This document shows positions 1 to 12,343 of a stretch of 64,000 bases of DNA, piece after piece. The position numbers and the translations under genes are program-made. The DNA comes from Amphiura filiformis (taxonomy: Eukaryota > Echinodermata > Ophiuroidea > Amphilepidida > Amphiuridae): the NCBI RefSeq assembly GCF_039555335.1, contig NC_092628.1, forward strand, positions 77,688,713 to 77,752,712, read 5' to 3'. The notes below the pieces were generated by a model. The model was not told where the DNA came from. It made no database searches and saw only the letters and a program-made list of their open reading frames with translations. The first letter of the stretch is position 1. Every line of letters begins with the position of its first letter.

Positions 1-264
1 GTATAATAGTGGAGTCAATAACAATATATTACAAATTCCATGAAACTGTACATTCCTCCATTTAACTGTTTGCAAATGTAATGACAAAATGCAATACCAC
101 TATATAAATCAATAAAACGTTATTTGCATATGAGCTCTGACATTGTGTGAAACAGATAGTAAAAATGTCAAAGGTTTCTCTGTACATTGTTTCCGAGAAA
201 TTTGTTATTTCGTGGTACCTCTAAAACTATATCGTAGTTGTCACTAACGATATAGTTATACCAC

Positions 265-456
265 TTAAGGAGGTACTACATCCCTGCCCAATTTTGTGAC
301 TATTTTTGCATTTTTCTCAAACATTATAGCGCATTGGTGACAAGTAAGTCTTTGCCCCTATAATATACATATCTTACCTGTCACCTATGCGCTATAATTG
401 TTGAGAAAAATGCAAAAATAGGCACAGAATTGGTCAGGGGTGTAGTACCCCCTTAA
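265..456. mobile_element. TTAA-flanked palindromic MITE in an MMP-1 intron
   Basis: A long inverted repeat (element about 269-452) is bounded on both sides by TTAA (265-268 and 453-456). The arms begin GGAGGTACTACA on the left and end TGTAGTACCCCC on the right, and pair through most of their length around a short loop near 355-370. TTAA target duplication with short inverted ends is typical of piggyBac-type non-autonomous elements. No coding capacity. Confidence 0.6.
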
Positions 457-808
457 GAATAGAAAATTTATGATATCGTTGCAGATTTCTCGTTAAACCA
501 TTTCTTGTGTAGGAGGTGCAGACATCGACATACAGTTCCTGTGATAAATTAACATTTGCTGTCGATTATGATCCTCATATCTGATATACAATTTACACTT
601 TTATTTAAAAAAAAAAACAACAGAAGAAGGATAAGAAACTCCTTCCTACTGATTGTGCAACCGGTGACAATGAATACCATGAGTACCGGAAGCAAATATG
701 GGGGGAAATATAGCAAGTTGTGTATTATCATTATTGAGACCCGTTTTTAAATTCTTCAAAGTATAAATTGCCTTTAATGTAATTACCTATATCTCTCCAT
801 ATTTATAG

Positions 809-1997
809 GGGACAAGTGGTACGAATTCCGAGGCCCTAGTCTTCTACGTCATGGTGCCCTGAGCGAGTTTGGTCTTCCAGCGACAGTTACCAAACTTGAC
901 GCCGCCGTTGTATGGGACGGCAACAGCATGCCATACTTCTTTGTCGGAAATGAGTATTATAGGTTTAATGAGGAACGAGGAAATGTTGACAAAGGCTACC
1001 CTAAACCTATTACACCTAACTGGGTCAACATTCCAGGCAATGTAGGGGCTACATTTGGATTTAAAGGTAAAATATAGATATGGAACTCCGCAAAACTGTG
1101 TTTGTAGAATTCAATTTGATCAGAGTTGAAACATTATTCCAGTGACATCCAATTGAAAAATACATAGGGAGAAATGACAGTACTTTATATCCAGGTAGAA
1201 GCTATTATTTGAGGTATTTAAATTGCCTAACATTAAAGACTCATTCATGGATTTGCTCATCTGGACGATCGTAAAAATAATCAAAATTCAGCTTTTGGTA
1301 TGTTTGTCATTATCATAGATGTGCTAATATAGACTGCTAGTGGTTCAGCAGAAAGCCGTGTATTTAAGGCAAAACAAGGCATTACACATGAATCTGTAAT
1401 TTATATACTGACAGTATGTAAATTAGCTACATGTATTTGAATGGGGCTTCAACTTCGTCAATACTGCTGTTTTCTTCATTTTTGCCAAATTTTTCATTTC
1501 AAAAATACCAAATGACAATTTGAATGACCTATCCTTCACTTTTAAGCACTTTATAAACAATTCTAATTATTTGCACTTGCGCTGGGATCACTCAATGGGT
1601 CTTTAAGCAATGGATTCATAGGAATAGTGGATGGTGACGTTTATCATGTTTATAGTGATAAAGAGCGTTAAAAAGTTCAACTGAGTTAACATTGGTTAAT
1701 CTCTTTTGTTTGTTTTTTCAAACTTGGATAACTTTTTCTATTACCACAAAGGTAAACAGGAAACTTATTTTCCAATTTTTTACAGGTTTCACGTATTTCA
1801 TCAAGGGTCATAGCTACTACAAATTCGACAATAACGCCATTCGAAGAGTCGCTGGTCCAAGAGACTTTGGAATTGATTTTCTCAAATGCACTGGAAGAAG
1901 GAGTTTTCGGCTAGGATCTGCTGCCAACATATCAAAAGCAAAATTCGCTACAGTTCTACTTCCATTTGTCTTGTCTGTGTTCTATTTATTACTATAA
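809..1997 (+). CDS. MMP-1: matrix metalloproteinase, last two hemopexin exons (5' part outside window)
   Basis: Two exons are visible: 809-1066 and 1786-1997, with AG/GT borders and phase-1 junctions. They encode hemopexin blades 3 and 4 of a secreted or surface metalloproteinase. Blade 3 includes KWYEFRGP and PITPNWVNIPG; the last exon starts GFTYFIKG and contains the closing hemopexin cysteine (FLKCTG). The protein ends in about 17 hydrophobic residues (ATVLLPFVLSVFYLLL) directly before the stop, with no basic cytosolic tail, which fits a GPI-anchor signal as in MMP17/MMP25. Exon lengths and phases match MMP-2 and MMP-3 downstream. Propeptide and catalytic exons lie left of the window. Both visible exons are open. 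The family call is firm; the GPI anchor is inferred from the tail. Confidence 0.85.
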
Positions 1998-2153
1998 TTA
2001 AATGACAATATCGGTATGTGCCTTTCTTTGACGATGGATTAAGCCACTCAGTTTTGAAGCAAATGCAAAATTCACCAAACTTTGTTACAAAATTGAAAGA
2101 AAGAGACGAATGAACCATACAGACTATTTTTTTAAATTTATATAATTTTTGTT

Positions 2154-2296
2154 AATTATTATTATTATTATTATTATTTTTATTTTTCTTCTCCTCCTCC
2201 TTCTCCTCCTCCTTATTATTCTTCTTCTTCGTCGTCTTCTTCTTCTTCTTATTATTATTATTATTCTTATTATTATTATTTATTTATTATTTTTTA

Positions 2297-2369
<73 letters not shown>

Positions 2370-2412
2370 CATCATCATTATCATCATTATTATTAGTATC
2401 ATCATTATTATT
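2154..2412. repeat. ATT/ATC trinucleotide microsatellite
   Basis: Long run of ATT triplets with interspersed TTC/TCC and ATC variants, 3' of MMP-1. The poly-isoleucine reading frame across it is a by-product of the repeat. Confidence 0.9.
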
Positions 2413-3059
2413 TTATTCAATTTTACTTCTCAATTGAGCATTCATTTGGAACTTAAAACTAAAACCAAACCCTGACAAAATGTATTCAAAGTAATAACTC
2501 TCCATGATCTTGGTGACAACCATACACTAAAACTTATGAGAGATAGTGCCGGTATATGGTATAAAGTATGAAAGTAAGTATGAAAAAACATTCATTGTTC
2601 GTGTGTCGGTCTTCAACAAACTGGAAGGTTTATGCTATTTAGCTTATCCTTTCTGGCATATTTAAATATGCGATCACAAATGTAATATTAAATTAAGTCA
2701 ACTCAAAAGGGCGTGTATGTACAAATAGCATCATAAAAAGATGTAAATAGCTTTTTTTTCTTCAAACAACGTGTTTCTTTCTTTATATATAATAGAGCAA
2801 TATCGTGTTAATCTTGAATATTTAAATAAAAGATAACCCAGACGGAAGTATTTCTAATAAGTAAATCATTTATTATTGTCAAATAAATTTGAATATTTGA
2901 ATTAATTACTAAAGCAATGTTTGCATAATTATTTACAAGCGAACAGCTCTTTTCACTGATTTCTCTGAAACTATTTACTCACAAAAGTTGATTATAGTGT
3001 TGAAAAGACTAATGACTTTTATACCATTGGTCCCGGGCCATTGGTTTGGTACCAGACAA

Positions 3060-3494
3060 TACTTTAAACATATAGTCCGTCAACTAAGAAGTACAAAGTA
3101 AATAGACCTCGGAAACTGGACGTAAGAGAATAATTATTTCCAGTGCAATGCGTGTTGCACTTGCCGAGCGCACCTCTTTATGCGTCGCGATTTTTAACAC
3201 GCAGTGCGACCCCTGATGCCACAGATTTGATTTGTACTTCTATGTTGAAGCAGTATAGACCACACCACGGAATCATGGCATATTGCCTATGGGGATCGAC
3301 GCTTAGTCATGTACCGCGTGAGCAAACTAAAAAATAGCAAAAATAACGCGAGCGTACACAAAAGAAACTTCGCGCGTATGATGAGCGATGGCGCCAGGTC
3401 TGAACGATGTACCGGCGTAAACTGAATTCAAGTACGCTTAGAAAGCACAGGCGTGGAAAATTCCAATCTGTGTGTTTATTACTCTAGGGTATAG
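3060..3494. other. CpG-rich inserted sequence upstream of the 332-bp tandem repeat
   Basis: Unit B runs from its GGTTTGGTAACAGGCAAT directly into CAAAATACTTCAG (about 12896-12925), while unit A carries this extra stretch between the corresponding words. It is richer in CpG (many CGCG/GCGT words) than its surroundings. No gene recognised. Probably the body or remnant of a mobile element; family unknown. Confidence 0.4.
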
Positions 3495-4490
3495 ACCAAT
3501 ATAGACTATTTTCCAACAGTCAAAGTCCTCGTGTTTTATTCGATCGTGCGTATCTAACAATCACACTGGCATTGCGTGTCTTCGCGTATACGTGATAGAG
3601 CGTCGCCTGTCTTCGCGCTTACGCGGAAGACCGTAAAAATACGCGGTATGTGCGTAGCTGTTTCCCTTGTCGCAATTCATTGAACGATCGGCCCTCATTA
3701 TCAGGTGATGCTAAGACTTTGACTGTTTGGAGTTCGTCTGTATCTCTTTAGTCCATGGTTTCAAAATACTTCAGTGTTTCTATTCTTTACCTGTACTTTG
3801 ACAGCAAAGATATCGTGCAATAAATTACCAATATAGACTATTTTCCAACAGTCAAAGTCCTCGTGTTTTATTCGATCGTGCGTATCTAACAATCACACTG
3901 GCATTGCGTGTCTTCGCGTATACGTGATAGAGCGTCGCCTGTCTTCGCGCTTACGCGGAAGACCGTAAAAATACGCGGTATGTGCGTAGCTGTTTCCCTT
4001 GTCGCAATTCATTGAACGATCGGCCCTCATTATCAGGTGATGCTAAGACTTTGACTGTTTGGAGTTCGTCTGTATCTCTTTAGTCCATGGTTTCAAAATA
4101 CTTCAGTGTTTCTATTCTTTACCTGTACTTTGACAGCAAAGATATCGTGCAATAAATTACCAATATAGACTATTTTCCAACAGTCAAAGTCCTCGTGTTT
4201 TATTCGATCGTGCGTATCTAACAATCACACTGGCATTGCGTGTCTTCGCGTATACGTGATAAAGCGTCGCCTGTCTTCGCGCTTACGCGGAAGACCGTAA
4301 AAATACGCGGTATGTGCGTAGCTGTTTCCCTTGTCGCAATTCATTGAACGATCGGCCCTCATTATCAGGTGATGCTAAGACTTTGACTGTTTGGAGTTCG
4401 TCTGTATCTCATTAGTCCATGGTTTCAAAATACTTCAGTGTTTCTATTCTTTACCTGTACTTTGACAGCAAAGATATCGTGCAATAAATT
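3495..4490. repeat. Three near-identical tandem copies of a 332-bp unit
   Basis: Copies start at 3495, 3827 and 4159, each with ACCAATATAGAC and each ending GTGCAATAAATTA. Only about two base differences were seen, both in copy 3 (GATAAAGCG versus GATAGAGCG; TCATTAGTC versus TCTTTAGTC). Each unit contains inverted words (CCAACAGTCAAAGTC / GACTTTGACTGTTTGG) and the segment CAAAATACTTCAG shared with unit B. The tandem expansion therefore took in a piece of the ancestral intergenic sequence. Confidence 0.9.
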
Positions 4491-4632
4491 ATCCTGTAAA
4501 TACAACTATTGTATCGTCATAAGTGCAGGTTTTTCATTATTAGTCATTGTAGATGTGTTTGTGATTTTTTTATAATGTATTGATGTGCTTCATGTTGCTT
4601 TTAATTAACTCTTAACAACACCAGAACGGTAA

Positions 4633-4749
4633 ACTGCATATCCGTCTTTACACGCATTTCAATGGGAAATGAACTTTGCTGCTTGGATGATGTCACGAGA
4701 GGTTAGCATTTCTTCCGTATTGAAAAGCGTGTAAAGACGGATATGCAGT
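4633..4749. repeat. Short hairpin MITE
   Basis: Arms ACTGCATATCCGTCTTTACACGC and its inverse (GCGTGTAAAGACGGATATGCAG) enclose about 65 bases. No coding capacity; looks like a small non-autonomous inverted-repeat element. Confidence 0.55.
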
Positions 4750-5727
4750 CGACCGGCCTCACACAAATGATCACAATGATGGAAATAAATGTGCAGATTG
4801 TGATCAAAATACTAAATATGTCAATAACAGATTTTTTTTTTTGAGTGAATAAGTACTATTTTATTTCAGTTAGTTAATTATATTGATTGATAAAGAAGGA
4901 ATGGATAAAAGATGATATTGAGCTATTTGTTATTTTTAAATCATTGTATGTCATGGCATTACCACTAAACACGAATATAAACTTTATTATACATATCATC
5001 TTTCATGTCTGTTACCTGAAATATTTCTGGTAATATAATTTTAAAAGAATACAAAGTTTCCTTTAAATAATTGCGCCGGCACTTTAACAATTTCACATCT
5101 ACCCCATAGTGATTAGTTACGTGTTGATTGTAAAATGTGCCCCAGAGACGATTACAAACAGAAATTCAAAACAAATATAGCGTTAGTTGTACATTGTGTG
5201 TTTGATGATTAATTATGTTTTAATATTTCATTCATAATTTTTAGCTCTTGCTTGTTTATAACCATTGTTGTTAATTTAGTATCATTTAACCTGTTGTTCA
5301 GCTAATTGTGCTTTACAATGTGATCTTCCTCTACAGAATCTCTGTGAATATACATACATCTAATCCGATCATTGGATGTATTATTGTTTGACTAATATTA
5401 TCTGTTTGCATACTAATGACAATTTCTTTTTCAATTTAACACAATTTTTAACAAACAATCTTGTTACCTTTGTGAGTTTTCATATATTTTTCTGTATGAT
5501 TATTAAGCGTAACCCTATTGTAGGAGTAAGGATAACACTTACATATCTGGTATTTCAAAATCAAGAAATTAACACATTTAATTCATATGATAACAATGTG
5601 TTAAATGCTGCAAATATGAAAGTTTCACATTGCTAAAATTTCGGAAATGTATCAGCTTATTGCCAAATTCCGAATTGATGATATCCTTATATCGACATTA
5701 TTCTGCGCCGATTAAAGGTACTTGCAA

Positions 5728-5965
5728 ACTACAATGGACAAAGGGTTCCAACACGCCCGGACGGCAATGAAAACTCTTGATTTCAGATTATGTTTTCTTC
5801 TCATTGGCTGACAAAGATGGATAATTTTCTGTTTTCTCTTCTTAACCAATGACCTAAGCATGTAGTAACCATACAACATGTGGAGACCTTTGTTATTGTA
5901 AGTTAAATTTAGTCATGTATGACCACATTACTGTATTTTCGAAAATGCTTTCTAGTTTGAAGTTT
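5728..5965 (+). promoter_or_regulatory. Candidate MMP-2 upstream control region (conserved block)
   Basis: This block is strongly conserved with 13840-14067 upstream of MMP-3, more so than the sequence around it. It contains an inverted CCAAT box (CATTGGCTGA), a direct CCAAT (AACCAATGACCTAA), a GATA-like AGATGGATAA and an E-box (CATGTG). It also holds a 25-codon ORF (5734-5811) preserved in the paralog (13846-13923). It lies 0.4 kb before the first recognised coding exon, so it could be promoter, 5' UTR or both. No start site is visible. Confidence 0.35.
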
Positions 5966-6379
5966 GTAGATATGTACTGTGGTCAAAGCAACCACAATTG
6001 ATAATTGCAATGACAATATTTTGTTTCATTTGAATTATAAAACGGATCTCAAATTATGGAATTATATTTATTCCATGAATGTTATTGTTTTTTGTTTTCA
6101 ATTATTTTGCCGTATTATTAGTACTACAGCACCTAAAAGCACCTCTGAGGCAATGATATTGCAATCATATTGCAATGATAATATTTGATTTATAAAACGG
6201 ACCACGAATTATCGAATTATATTTATTCCATGAATGGTATTGTTTTTTGTTTTTAATTCTATTGCCTATTAGAAAAAAACGACGGAAAAGAAAAAGATGT
6301 GAACAAACTAAAGGAAATCCCCAGGAGAACACTTTTTACATATATCATAGTAATTGTTGTTATTTTGCTTTATTTTCAG

Positions 6380-9300
6380 AGCTTCCTTGAAAAGTACAAC
6401 TATTTCCATGGAGCTAAACCTCTTAGAATGAAGGGTCCTTCTGATATTAGACTAGCTATTGAAGAAATGCAGGATTTTAATGGGCTTACACGAACCGGAA
6501 AGCTAGATAAAGAAACAATGGCTAAAATCAAGAGTCCTAGGTGCGGTGTAGCAGACTTTGTTGGCCCGAGAGCAAAAGCTCATTTAGTGAGGAGAAGGAA
6601 GCGATATGCACTAGCCGGACAAAAATGGCCAAATAAAGATTTAACATACAAGTAAGTGATTTGCATGACAGTCCTTATGTATAACATAATTGCTTTATTA
6701 TGAATGTAAATAGATTTTTGCTCATCAAGATACATGTATTTAGGACTACGGTTTATATCTTTCCAACCAAAAGAACCTTGATTAAATGAAAATCAGCAAA
6801 AATTGAAAACAGGCAATCTCCGGCATTTGAAAGCGAAAAGGAGAGTAACAATTTAAACAATAAGCGGGAATTTAAAATCAAACTTAATGTTATACAGAGG
6901 TGGCTATTACTAAGATACCGATCGTTATTTACGGCAGGGGGAATGGGCGTTTTGGAAAAAATATCGACAAAAAAATTCGCGTTCCCCCTCGCGTCCGCTG
7001 AAAATTTTCGCTTTCCCCCCTTGTTTTTCCGAATTACTCCATTTAAAATTTAACAATCCCCATCCTGGTTCAACGGAAAATTTCGCGTTCCCCCCTCAAG
7101 ACCCAAACAAATTTCCGGGTTCACCCCTCAAAATGCCCATTCCCCCCTGTCGTAAATAACGATCGCTCCCTGAACATACAATTACCCAGAAAATGATCAA
7201 ACCAAAGGAATGGAAAGTTGTTTATTTGTTCTGTTTTTCTTCAGGATATTAAACTACACACCGGATTTAGGAAGGGGACAAGTAAGTGAAGCAGTACAGA
7301 AGGCGTTTCAAACATGGTCGGATCACACACCTCTGAAATTCCGACAGGTAACTCGTGGTTCAGCTGATATTGATATCCAGTTTGCAAGAGGAGAACATGG
7401 AGATGGCTATCCCTTTGATGGACGAGGTGGAACTCTTGCGCATGCGTATTTCCCAGGCAGGGGTATTGGAGGAGACGCCCATTTTGATGACAACGAGTCC
7501 TTTTCCCATAGGAGCTACAGAGGTAATTAACAATACCTCATTATAGTGTAGATTAAAAACTAATTTATTAACAACATTGCTTTCTTTATTAAGGTTATTA
7601 GTAAATGTACAAAGTTAATTCTAAGAATAAGTTTTGCCATCCACACAATATGTAAGCAAATGTTATACTTGTTTTGTAGAATGACATTGTTCGCTTCTTT
7701 TCTTAAACATGAAATAGGTACCGATCTGTTCCTGGTGGCAGCTCACGAACTTGGTCACAGTCTTGGACTGGCTCATTCTTCTAATCCACGAGCATTAATG
7801 GCACCTTATTACCAAGGCTATCAACCAAACTTTAAATTGCCACTTGACGATATCAAGGGAATTCAGAGACTTTATGGTAACAAAAGAATTTCGTTGTTGT
7901 TTTAGGCCACAAAAAGGTTCGTCTCTCAAACATTATTGCAAAAAGGCTAGTGCTATGCTTTTTATTTTGAAAACAAAGCTAATTGCTACGCGGATTGTTT
8001 TTATTGTTTGGTGTGTGTTTTTTTAGCCCACTTTTCACGTTGTTCAGCGTTACGCGTCCATGTTTTTAATAACTGAACAAAAGCCTAAAAACAAGACTGA
8101 GCTCATAGGGCTACGCGTAAAGATGGCTTGAGAGACAAACCTTCTATTTACCTCCAAATTCGATTACGAATCTTAGTATATTCTTACACTTGCTTCTATC
8201 CGTTTGTTCTAATTCCATAGAGTACAGTTTATACAGTAAACTGGACTTGCTTACACAACTCACAAATAGCAGTGTAGCCAGCTGAGCCAAATTGTCGTCC
8301 CCATTTGTTAATGTTAGTCCCATTTTTGGTCATTTCAATGTTTAATGACACTTATTCCCCCTGGCTACGTCACTGCTCACAAACATGATGGTGATGATGA
8401 TAATTATTATTATTATTATGATGATAATACTTGTTTGTACATTTCAGGAAAAGCTCCAGTTCGACCTCAAACACCGAATACACCAACCAACCCCAACAAG
8501 CCCAGCAACCCCAACAAGCCCAGCAACCCCAGCAACCCCAGCAACCCCAGCAACCCCAACCCTAATCCCCCAGTACAACCACCCAACACGCCAACCAACC
8601 CACGCCCACGCCCACCAACTGGACCAGATGCTTGTGGAACAATCTTCCAAGCTGCCATGAACTTAGATGGAAGAATCTACTTATTCCAGGTAAAATATCA
8701 AACAAAAAATCAAAAGCATTTTGATTTTTGAATTGCAAACCAATACAGACGGTGTAAAAATTATGTTTCTCCATGCAATTTCTAGGAAAAACTGTAAATC
8801 CCATGTATTTTGAAGAAAAAGCTTGAATATATAAACCATATTAACAGTAAATGGGACTGCCCACTTACAAAGGAGTGATATTGTAAACATAATGATGATA
8901 TTAATTGACGTATCCTGACATTTTTACACGTTTTTCTAACGGCTTATGTCATTTACATTTTAGGGAGCCAATTATTGGAGGCTTGAAGAAAATCTCAAAC
9001 CATCTCGTGGTTATCCAAAACCAATCCAAACGTATTGGAAAAAAAGCCCCCACAAATATTGATGCCGCTATGGTTTTGCAAGCATCAGAAAATGTCGTTT
9101 TCTTCAAAGGTAGGTATTTGGTCATTAGGTTGGCCATTAGTGATTAAAGATATTATAACAAATCAAAGTTGGACACTTCAGATTGATGTGCAAGTGTTGA
9201 TAAGCGCCGGGATAGAGGTTGTTTGTTTGAATATTGTGTTATGCCAAATAATAGATAAATCCAATGGCTCCGTCCTGCTAAAAAAAAACCCCAAGACGAA

Positions 9301-10184
9301 CAGGTGGACAAAATCATTGTATTTAGTATTTCCTGTTGACGATAATGTTATCCATTTTATTCTCTTCTTGAAGGAAACATGTGGTACGAATTCGAAGGCC
9401 CTCGTCTTACTCGTCAAGGTGCTCTTACTGAGATTGGCCTTCCAGCGACAGTTACCAAAATCGATGCGGCCGTTATTTGGGAGGGTAACATGATGCCATA
9501 CCTCTTCGTCGGAAATGACTATTATAGGTTAAATGAAAGACGTGGACGCGTTGATCGAGGCTACCCTAAACCTATTACACCTAACTGGGTTGAAATGCCT
9601 GGCAATGTAGGTGCTGCATTTGGGTCTGGAGGTGAGTCGAATAGAATAACCATCCTTCTACCACCATATCCCCATTATGTACTAGCATCCGATCATGTTG
9701 TGTGGTTCAATCGATGCAACTATTTAAAAAAAAAAAGGACAATAAACCGTACTAAACTACATACATTGACCTTGTACCTTTTACTAAAGAAATAGAGTCA
9801 TATTCTTTTAAATTAAAAGTTTGGTTTTGAAACCGTATCTCCGAAGATATCACGTATGATATCTTAGTTAGTCTTTTATTACCTATAATTTGTTTTATAA
9901 AATACAGCTTTTTAGTAAAGTGTGTTATTTATGTTGTATACAATATTTTGTTTTTATTTTCTACCACAGGTTTTACATATTTCATCAAGGGCATGACTTA
10001 CTACAAATTTGATGACAACTCCATTCGCAGGGTTGCCGGTCCAAACAGCGTCGGAGTTGACCTTTTTAATTGCCCTGGGTCAGGAAGATATCGAGGATCT
10101 GGTGGTGCTGGCAACCAATTAAAAGCAAAACTCGCCACAATTATACTCCCATTGGTTTTCACTTCTTTGTATTTATTGCTATGA
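6380..10184 (+). CDS. MMP-2: GPI-type matrix metalloproteinase with hemopexin domain
   Basis: Exons: 6380-6651, 7245-7522, 7718-7876, 8448-8689, 8964-9109, 9374-9631, 9970-10184 (about 522 residues without signal peptide). A separate signal-peptide exon upstream was not found; the acceptor TTTTCAG before 6380 argues that the longer frame upstream is intron. In order: propeptide with cysteine switch PRCGVAD; furin site RRRKRY, implying activation in the secretory pathway; catalytic domain with calcium/structural-zinc segment ([13 protein letters not shown]), zinc motif [11 protein letters not shown] and Met-turn ALMAP; Asn/Pro/Ser/Lys hinge; four hemopexin blades bracketed by DACGTIF and LFNCPG; hydrophobic C-terminus, probable GPI signal. 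Expected role: cell-surface proteolysis of matrix and pericellular proteins. Oddity: exon 8964-9109 is 146 bases where 145 is needed (seven A after TGG, MMP-3 has six bases there), so the frame shifts inside hemopexin blade 2. Confidence 0.88.
6919..7165. mobile_element. MITE in MMP-2 intron
   Basis: Terminal inverted repeats CGATCGTTATTTACGGCAGG / CTGTCGTAAATAACGATCG bound a 247-bp segment with C-runs on one side. It is absent from the same intron of MMP-3, so it inserted after the duplication. Confidence 0.65.
7914..8144. mobile_element. MITE in MMP-2 intron
   Basis: Inverted ends AAGGTTCGTCTCTCAA and TTGAGAGACAAACCTT about 230 bp apart. The matching MMP-3 intron has no counterpart. No coding capacity; superfamily not assigned. 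Confidence 0.55.
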
Positions 10185-10296
10185 TTTAAATAATCACATT
10201 TATTGTAGAAAACAAAACTTTGACCAAGTATGACAATCCATATGTCAGAAAGTTCAGACGTTTTGTTCATATGAAAGATACTATGTCAATTTGTGC

Positions 10297-10302
10297 AATA
10301 AA
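10297..10302 (+). terminator. Candidate poly(A) signal of MMP-2
   Basis: First AATAAA after the stop codon, 113 bases downstream, with the usual hexamer sequence. Placement fits a short 3' UTR. Confidence 0.45.
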
Positions 10303-11100
10303 ATTACTCACCTGAATGGTAATGGACTAATATTCGCATATTTAATCTTGACAGAAAATGCAGTTTTGAATCACTTTCGCGTGGTAAAATTTTGATTTCA
10401 TTAATATTATATCTAAATGTGAGATCGCAAATAATATTGTGAATAGGTCATCTCGAAATTGTGTTTGTAACTCGGATTTTGATGCCCTTATTTAATATAG
10501 CGAGATAAATTTAGCCAATACTTAAGAATGTTCCATCAAGAATGAACAACATTCATCTTTACGATGAATACGAACATCACTTATATTGTAAATAAGAAAG
10601 TTATCAGTAACTTTGTGTAATTATACATATACTATTTCCAGATAATTTATGTTTTTAGGTTATAATTAACGTGTTTGCAAGAGCTTAGTCAAAACGTGAC
10701 TTTAATTTTCGATTATTATTATTTATTATTATTATACTACTGCTTTGTTTGTTTGCTATTGTACCAAGGATTATATACACGGATTATACATTTACAAGTG
10801 ACCCGTTTCCACAAAAATCGGCTGAGTAACTTTTGAGATAAAAACTTAACAAACACATGCCACTAGTATTCAAGAGCTGGATCGATTTGAAAATTGATGG
10901 CTATATTTCAAAGAATTTCATTGACACTATAATAGAAAAAGATCTCTTGACAAATTATTGACATATCTTCAAAGAACATAGGTCTACATGGTAAAAACTA
11001 ATGTTACAGGTATACCAAAATATCAATCTAAAAGGTTTTTTTAAGGAACGGGTCACAATTAATTTAACTGGAGGCAGAAATCTGAAATATGTTAGCTTAA

Positions 11101-11328
11101 AGAGGTAGACCCACCAGAGGTGTTCATCTAGGGTGAACCAAACCTGACTGGTTATCAAATTAATCAGTGACAATGTTATCTCTGAATTTGAGAGGTGCTA
11201 ATTGATGTTTTAATATTATTGCATCAACTAGCACCTGTAAAATTCAGAGATAACCTTGTCACTGATTAATTTGATAACCAGGCAGGTTTGATTCACCCCA
11301 GAATAACTGCTCTTGTGGAGCGTCCTCT
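11101..11328. mobile_element. TTAA-flanked palindromic MITE between MMP-2 and MMP-3
   Basis: Arms containing GGTTATCAAATTAATCAGTGAC and its inverse pair over about 100 bases. The element is flanked by TTAA (11097-11100 and 11329-11332). Unit B shows the unoccupied site GCTTAAAATTG near 22058, confirming both the borders and insertion after the duplication. piggyBac-type target choice. Confidence 0.7.
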
Positions 11329-11349
11329 TTAAAATTAATTATATGCACA

Positions 11350-12343
11350 CAATATAGCATCAGCAGATGCTACATGTAATAGCATCAAATTGTACAATAC
11401 AACATGTATCAATGTAATTGTACTCACCAGTTTTGGTGTTTATTAAATAGCTTGCCCCTTCTTAACGGCAACATTGGATCCATTTGAAATCACCATTATT
11501 AATTTAGGACATTATTACCAGGACTATGATACACCCTCTTATTACAAAGAGATATAAATTTGCTGGACCTAATATTAATTTGGATGTCTGTTATTACTGC
11601 AAACTAATGGATTCCATAATGTTGGGAGGTACAATATGTGCAATTATTTCATTCTTTTCTTGTAATTCAACATTGTGTTCGTATTCTGATTAAAAAATAT
11701 AATTTTATTCAAGATAGTAAAAAGAATTACGATGAATAGCATGATTTTGTTTTCTTTAAATAAACTATAATAATAATACATGTTGTGCAGCAGGGAATTA
11801 ATCATTGTGATTTTAATAAAGGGCTGTTTCGAAATTTAATCATCGTTGTCATGTTTTCTATTCCTCTTTCCAGGATGGGGAAGGGTGTATTGATCCGGCA
11901 AGTGACCCAGATTACTTAAGCTAATCGTAGATTAACCCTTTAGTGATAAAATTATTAATCCATCACCTTACGGGATAAAACCGACTATCTAACTGGTTGG
12001 TAAAGCGCATCATAAGTGTCTACAGTAAAATTCGTCGAAAACCTCATAAGTCCATACAGGACTGTTAAATGTTAAATTTTGTATTATATCGAGAATTTCG
12101 AAAATTATATGATATCAGAAGGACATTCCTCGTATTCAGAATGCAATTCGGTGTGTCTGATGTGCTCAAAAATACTTTGTCTTAAAATATCATATTGATA
12201 ACAAAGTGATCCGGATGACTTCGATAGTGACTATTTGATGTATTTTAAGAAGGGAAAATCCTAAAATATGGTACGTTTTCTGTTTTGTTTGTCATGATGT
12301 TGATAATTCTATACTATGTATGTTGGAGTTGTGTATGTAGCTT
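11350..12343. other. Gene-free stretch between duplication units
   Basis: No reading frame with recognisable homology. It holds the end of unit A (to about 11985) and, at about 12055-12178, one arm of the foldback family seen complete at 24784-25440 (shared words GATATCAGAA-GACATTC and CGTATTCAGAATGCAATTCG). Confidence 0.5.

Larger units (their letters stand above)
2445..11985 (+). repeat. Segmental duplication unit A (contains MMP-2)
   Basis: Matches unit B (about 12344-22835) in the same order: 3' flank of the previous gene (CCAAACCCT-ACAAAATGT near 2465 and 12370), upstream block, all seven recognised MMP exons, and a 3' flank ending near CAAGTGACCCAGAT (about 11900 and 22745). The two units differ mainly by private transposon insertions and small indels. 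Together they are a direct tandem duplication of about 10 kb. Limits were placed by eye and are approximate. Confidence 0.75.

Noticed and set aside
2149-2475. Isoleucine/leucine-rich reading frame
   Set aside because: Entirely produced by the ATT/ATC microsatellite.
6299-6379. N-terminal extension of MMP-2 with a hydrophobic stretch (possible signal anchor)
   Set aside because: No ATG, the MMP-3 copy is out of frame here, and a good acceptor (TTTTCAG) precedes 6380; most likely intron.
8444-8804. Minus-strand Gly/Leu/Val-rich frames
   Set aside because: Antisense shadows of the repetitive MMP-2 hinge exon.
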